Origin: Branchiostoma floridae
Lineage: Eukaryota; Chordata; Leptocardii; Amphioxiformes; Branchiostomatidae
Assembly: GCF_000003815.2 (NCBI RefSeq)
Contig: NC_049982.1
Location: forward strand, 22,017,978-22,081,977
Reading direction: 5' to 3'
DNA length: 64,000 bases
The notes under the pieces were generated by a model. It did no database searches, was not told where the DNA came from, and saw only the letters and a list, made by a program, of their open reading frames with translations. Shown one piece after another: positions 60,654-64,000 of this stretch. The position numbers were made by a program, and so were the translations under genes. Each line of letters begins with the position of its first letter. Within the stretch, counting starts at the first letter, position 1.

Positions 60654-63600
60654 ATGGCCATCAAAACAGGTACAATGACATAGTAATGATAGTAGTTAAT
60701 GGTCTAATAAGAGTTTGGAGGGCCTACTGCCACAAAGTAGAGGAAACTTTTGACTTTATACAGGACAGGAGTAGATATAGGCCCTCCAAACAGTCAATAT
60801 ATCACTCTATTAAAATTTACAAACAAGAACTGGTTCTTAAACAAGTAGTACTTTTTAAAGGAGAACACAGTCATTTGATAGTCAATGAATGCAACGTCAC
60901 TTCCGTTGTGTAGATAAAGTTTATTTCCTAGTAATTACGTATTATTGTCAACTCTTGCATTACGACATGTGTCCATTATCTATTACAGGCTTTTGTCTGC
61001 CGCATTCTACGCTACGTCTTTGGACGCTCCTGGTGATCGTCCTGACTATCGTCATTATACTTATTACGAATATCGACCTCGGCTATGTCAGCCACGTTTT
61101 CCCACAATACGTCACCAGCTTCAGCGCATCATGTAAAGCGGAAGTCAGTGCCCCGCCCATCGTCCTTGTCGACGCCGTGTTTCCGGTTAGGATCGAAGTT
61201 TTCCGTGGGAACATCAGATCCCTTCCCCGGTCCTACGCGACAGTTCGTTTCAACCCTGGTAACTCCACTCACGTTTCCACAGTGGATTTGTACTACGGTG
61301 TCGGGACAACAAACCTGACCATCTCAAGAGTCGGAGTGTTGCAGCTCTCCGTTACCGTGGAGACGCGAGATGACCACGCCCCTACCGAGACCTGCCAGGC
61401 CAGCGTCAGAATCAAGTCCGCCCGCTCATTGACCCGTGAAGCGGGAGATCAACTGATCCACAAGTTGCAAGGACCAGATCTGTGTAAAAACTGTTGCAAA
61501 ACCGTATGGTCTCTGGAGTTCGGAAATTATGAGAACTGGATCATGGAAAACATACGGGACATGAAACGGGCCTCTATTCATCCGCCAGAATTCCGGAAAC
61601 TGGAGTGCGGAATGACGTTTTCTGCAGACCTGTACCAACACAACCACAGCGACTGTATCGTGCAGAAGGTTTACGTCAAGTCGGCCTACAGTGGGCATCG
61701 CTTAGGGGTGAATCATGTTCAGCTTAGCCGTTGTTCCTTTGGATACAACTTTTGATATTATCATTGAATGGCGAGGCAACAACAAAAAAACGAGATTGCC
61801 TAGTGATTATCTCATTGTCAAGACGCGTCACGTCAATATTTAGACACAGGCCTGTGTACAAAAGATCATCACTCGTTAGATTCGAAAACCATTAACTGAA
61901 ACTGTAATTTTAGAATATTCTTTTCTAGTTCTGAACATCCTTTTCGGTCGATGCACCATGAGTTATTTGTTGTGCCATTTTACATATATTATAGCCATTC
62001 TATTGATTATTGTCTAATGTAAGATATTTGTTGCAGGGTGAAAGCCACTTGCGAGAGCTAAAGACGCACTACTTGGACCGGGTGATGCAGACCAATTTGA
62101 CCGCGAAGTCATTCGGCGTGATTTGGGACTTCTCACACATTCCTGAAAGAGATTCATCCGCGTTAATCAAGAAGGCAATGATGTGTCCTTCCAGTCAACG
62201 GGCCACACATGGACTTTCAGCTTTCGTTACGGAATATATCCCAAATATTAGTAAGTATTTTGTTTGGAGATTTTGTCATTTTCAAAGTCTTAAAATGTTT
62301 CGATTGGTTTTCGATTCTTGATATTTGAATACAAGGACAATCACACGTACTTAAGATTCAAAATGATAGTGTCATCTCAAAATGTGCAACTACTATACTG
62401 TATTCCTTGAAATTGGTGGCCTTGATTTGCATTCCATATTTCTTGCTTTCGTTTCTTCGAAGTCAGATATTAGTAATGTACTGTGATGGACATGAATTAA
62501 CAAAGTAAATGTCGCTACACAGATTTGTAAAGTCAGTACACAATTACCATCCGACTAACACCAGCCTTTTCCCGGTACTTCCCCAGCAATCTACACTCAT
62601 GGCCGTGGGCTTCCCCAGCCTAATAACGTCGACAAGTACAGGGCTTTCCTGTACATCGGCAACTGCATGAAGTCAGCACACAGCCATTTCGTCAACAAGG
62701 AGACCAACGACTACGTGCTCATCGACAACGACCGTTGTCTGGTGGCCGATAGGGTCGCGGGGGGTCAAAGGTGAATGAACACCTGCAGTTTAATTTGATC
62801 ACGATTTTGGCGCTTCTTTATCAAATAGTTATGCTGGCGGGTAAGGTTCATTTATTCTGAGGCAGGCCAGGGGAGCACAGCTGCGGCAACTCGTCTGTAG
62901 AGGGACTGTCGTATGGAACATGTTCGAGTTCGTACCAATCTTTACCCTCCAGACAGAAATATCATCAGCAGAATGTTATGGACGAACATATGCAAATGTA
63001 CATTAATTTGCATAATCAATGAGAAAATGAGTTTAATTCTACGGACGATAAACGATTGAAATTTAATACTTGCATCATTTCGAAGTTAATAGATGTGACA
63101 CATTATGTCAATCAAGGTCTCATTAACCAAATTGGTAGGGAAATGCTACAATATGCTTCTTTACTTAGATCAAGCTTAGATAGGACTGTTAAACCTTTGA
63201 AGAGTTTGTGCTTCCTGACTCAGAAAGATGATGATCAACTGATATGATTTACGCACACGAGGACTCATTTTGCTCAAAGGCCACCATCGCCATGGTATGT
63301 TTTTTTTATTACCATACGTGTTGACGGTTGCCTCAAATGACACCATATTCATTCTACTTGTTCATGTACATACTATTACCATGAGTAAACAATATAGATT
63401 TGATATGTTACAATTAGTTACATGTAGTAGGGATTGCAACCCCAAGGTTCGGTTTACATTTTTATATTATTCTTTATTTCAGGCACTACAGGCCCACATC
63501 AGTGCATACAAGTAAAATCAGGAGACATGAATGTATATATATATACGTGAATTATACAATAAATACAATATCAAAGCATTACCGATTGTAGACAAGATCA

Positions 63601-63816
63601 ACATAGTATCATATATTGTAACCATAATGCAAGACAATCAACCATTGCGTTCTAATTCTTAATACCTCCCTTCATCTTTCTTGAATCTTGTGTTTCTTGT
63701 CTACTTGCAGAAATGATGTTAATCACCTTGCTAAGATGTTTAACAAACGCCCTGTGTGTCAGGTCCTTGACGATGTCATCCACAGGTTGAAGCGGATGAA
63801 CGCAGTTTCATCGCAG
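60654..63816 (+). CDS. Tandem kinase-fold secretory-pathway membrane protein, copy B (3' end outside window)
   Basis: Exons 60654-60669, 60989-61707, 62037-62250, 62587-62770 and 63711-63816 reproduce exons 1-5 of copy A with the same phases; the large last exon (kinase-like domain 2) must lie beyond the window. The start MAIKTGFCLPHSTLR, the signal anchor, the beta-sandwich region and domain 1 are retained, including IGNCMKSAHSHF and YVLIDNDRCLVADR, so the same catalytic-loop change is present. Exon 2 lacks one codon and exon 4 lacks four codons relative to copy A; exon 5 lacks one. Exon 3 ends with a normal GTAAGT donor. No frameshift or stop was found in the five exons, so it is probably functional. 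Confidence 0.8.
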
Positions 63817-63933
63817 GTATGTATACACAGAGTCCAGGCAGGCCAATCAGGGGTTGGAATACATGTAACATTACAACCTAAACACGTTCTACAAGGCTTT
63901 GCTTTCATTCTCTCTCCAAAGTATGGCATCGCT

Positions 63934-63936
<3 letters not shown>

Positions 63937-63981
<45 letters not shown>

Positions 63982-64000
63982 TGTGTATGTGTATGTGTGC
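63937..64000. repeat. (GT)n microsatellite at the window end
   Basis: GTGTGT tract with a few A interruptions, in intron 5 of copy B; it continues past the edge. Confidence 0.95.

Overview
This is eukaryotic nuclear DNA: multi-exon genes with GT-AG introns, microsatellites, MITEs, tRNA-derived SINEs and LINE remnants. Gene content (ABCC4, SMIM8, POLM and xylosyltransferase homologues with deuterostome-like exon structure), TTAGGG-type repeats, compact introns and minisatellites seeded on exon-intron junctions point to an invertebrate chordate, most probably a lancelet (Branchiostoma). The species is inferred from these features, not from a database search.

Layout. 1-3715: a satellite of ~170-185 bp units, each carrying a short TTAGGG/TTACGG block, with two assembly gaps. 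5455-20732 (minus): a complete 27-exon ABCC4/MRP4-type ABC exporter. 22126-22792 (minus): two-exon SMIM8. 23490-31098 (plus): 12-exon DNA polymerase mu (POLM), head-to-head with SMIM8. 31895-45160 (minus): a 24-exon xylosyltransferase-like GT14 gene with an unusual SUEL-lectin-like N-terminal region, tail-to-tail with POLM. 49888-56187 (plus): a six-exon type II membrane protein with two FAM20/four-jointed/GASK1-like kinase folds in tandem. 60654 to the window end (plus): a tandem duplicate of that gene, cut by the window edge after exon 5. The intergenic spaces and introns hold many non-autonomous transposons.

The genes do not form an operon-like unit, but three (POLM, the xylosyltransferase and the kinase-like pair) act in DNA end joining or in the secretory pathway, and the last two would both work in the Golgi lumen. 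The most notable signals are: (i) five separate minisatellites whose units contain the splice donor or acceptor of the neighbouring exon, so the introns carry arrays of decoy splice sites; (ii) the tandem double-kinase proteins, in which the catalytic-loop Asp appears lost in both domains; (iii) the lectin-GT14 fusion; (iv) a transposon insertion with an empty site in the paralogue, and a GT-to-GC donor change between the two paralogues. All exon models were built by hand from reading frame, splice signals and remembered family sequences. Phases close exactly for every gene except one ABCC4 junction.
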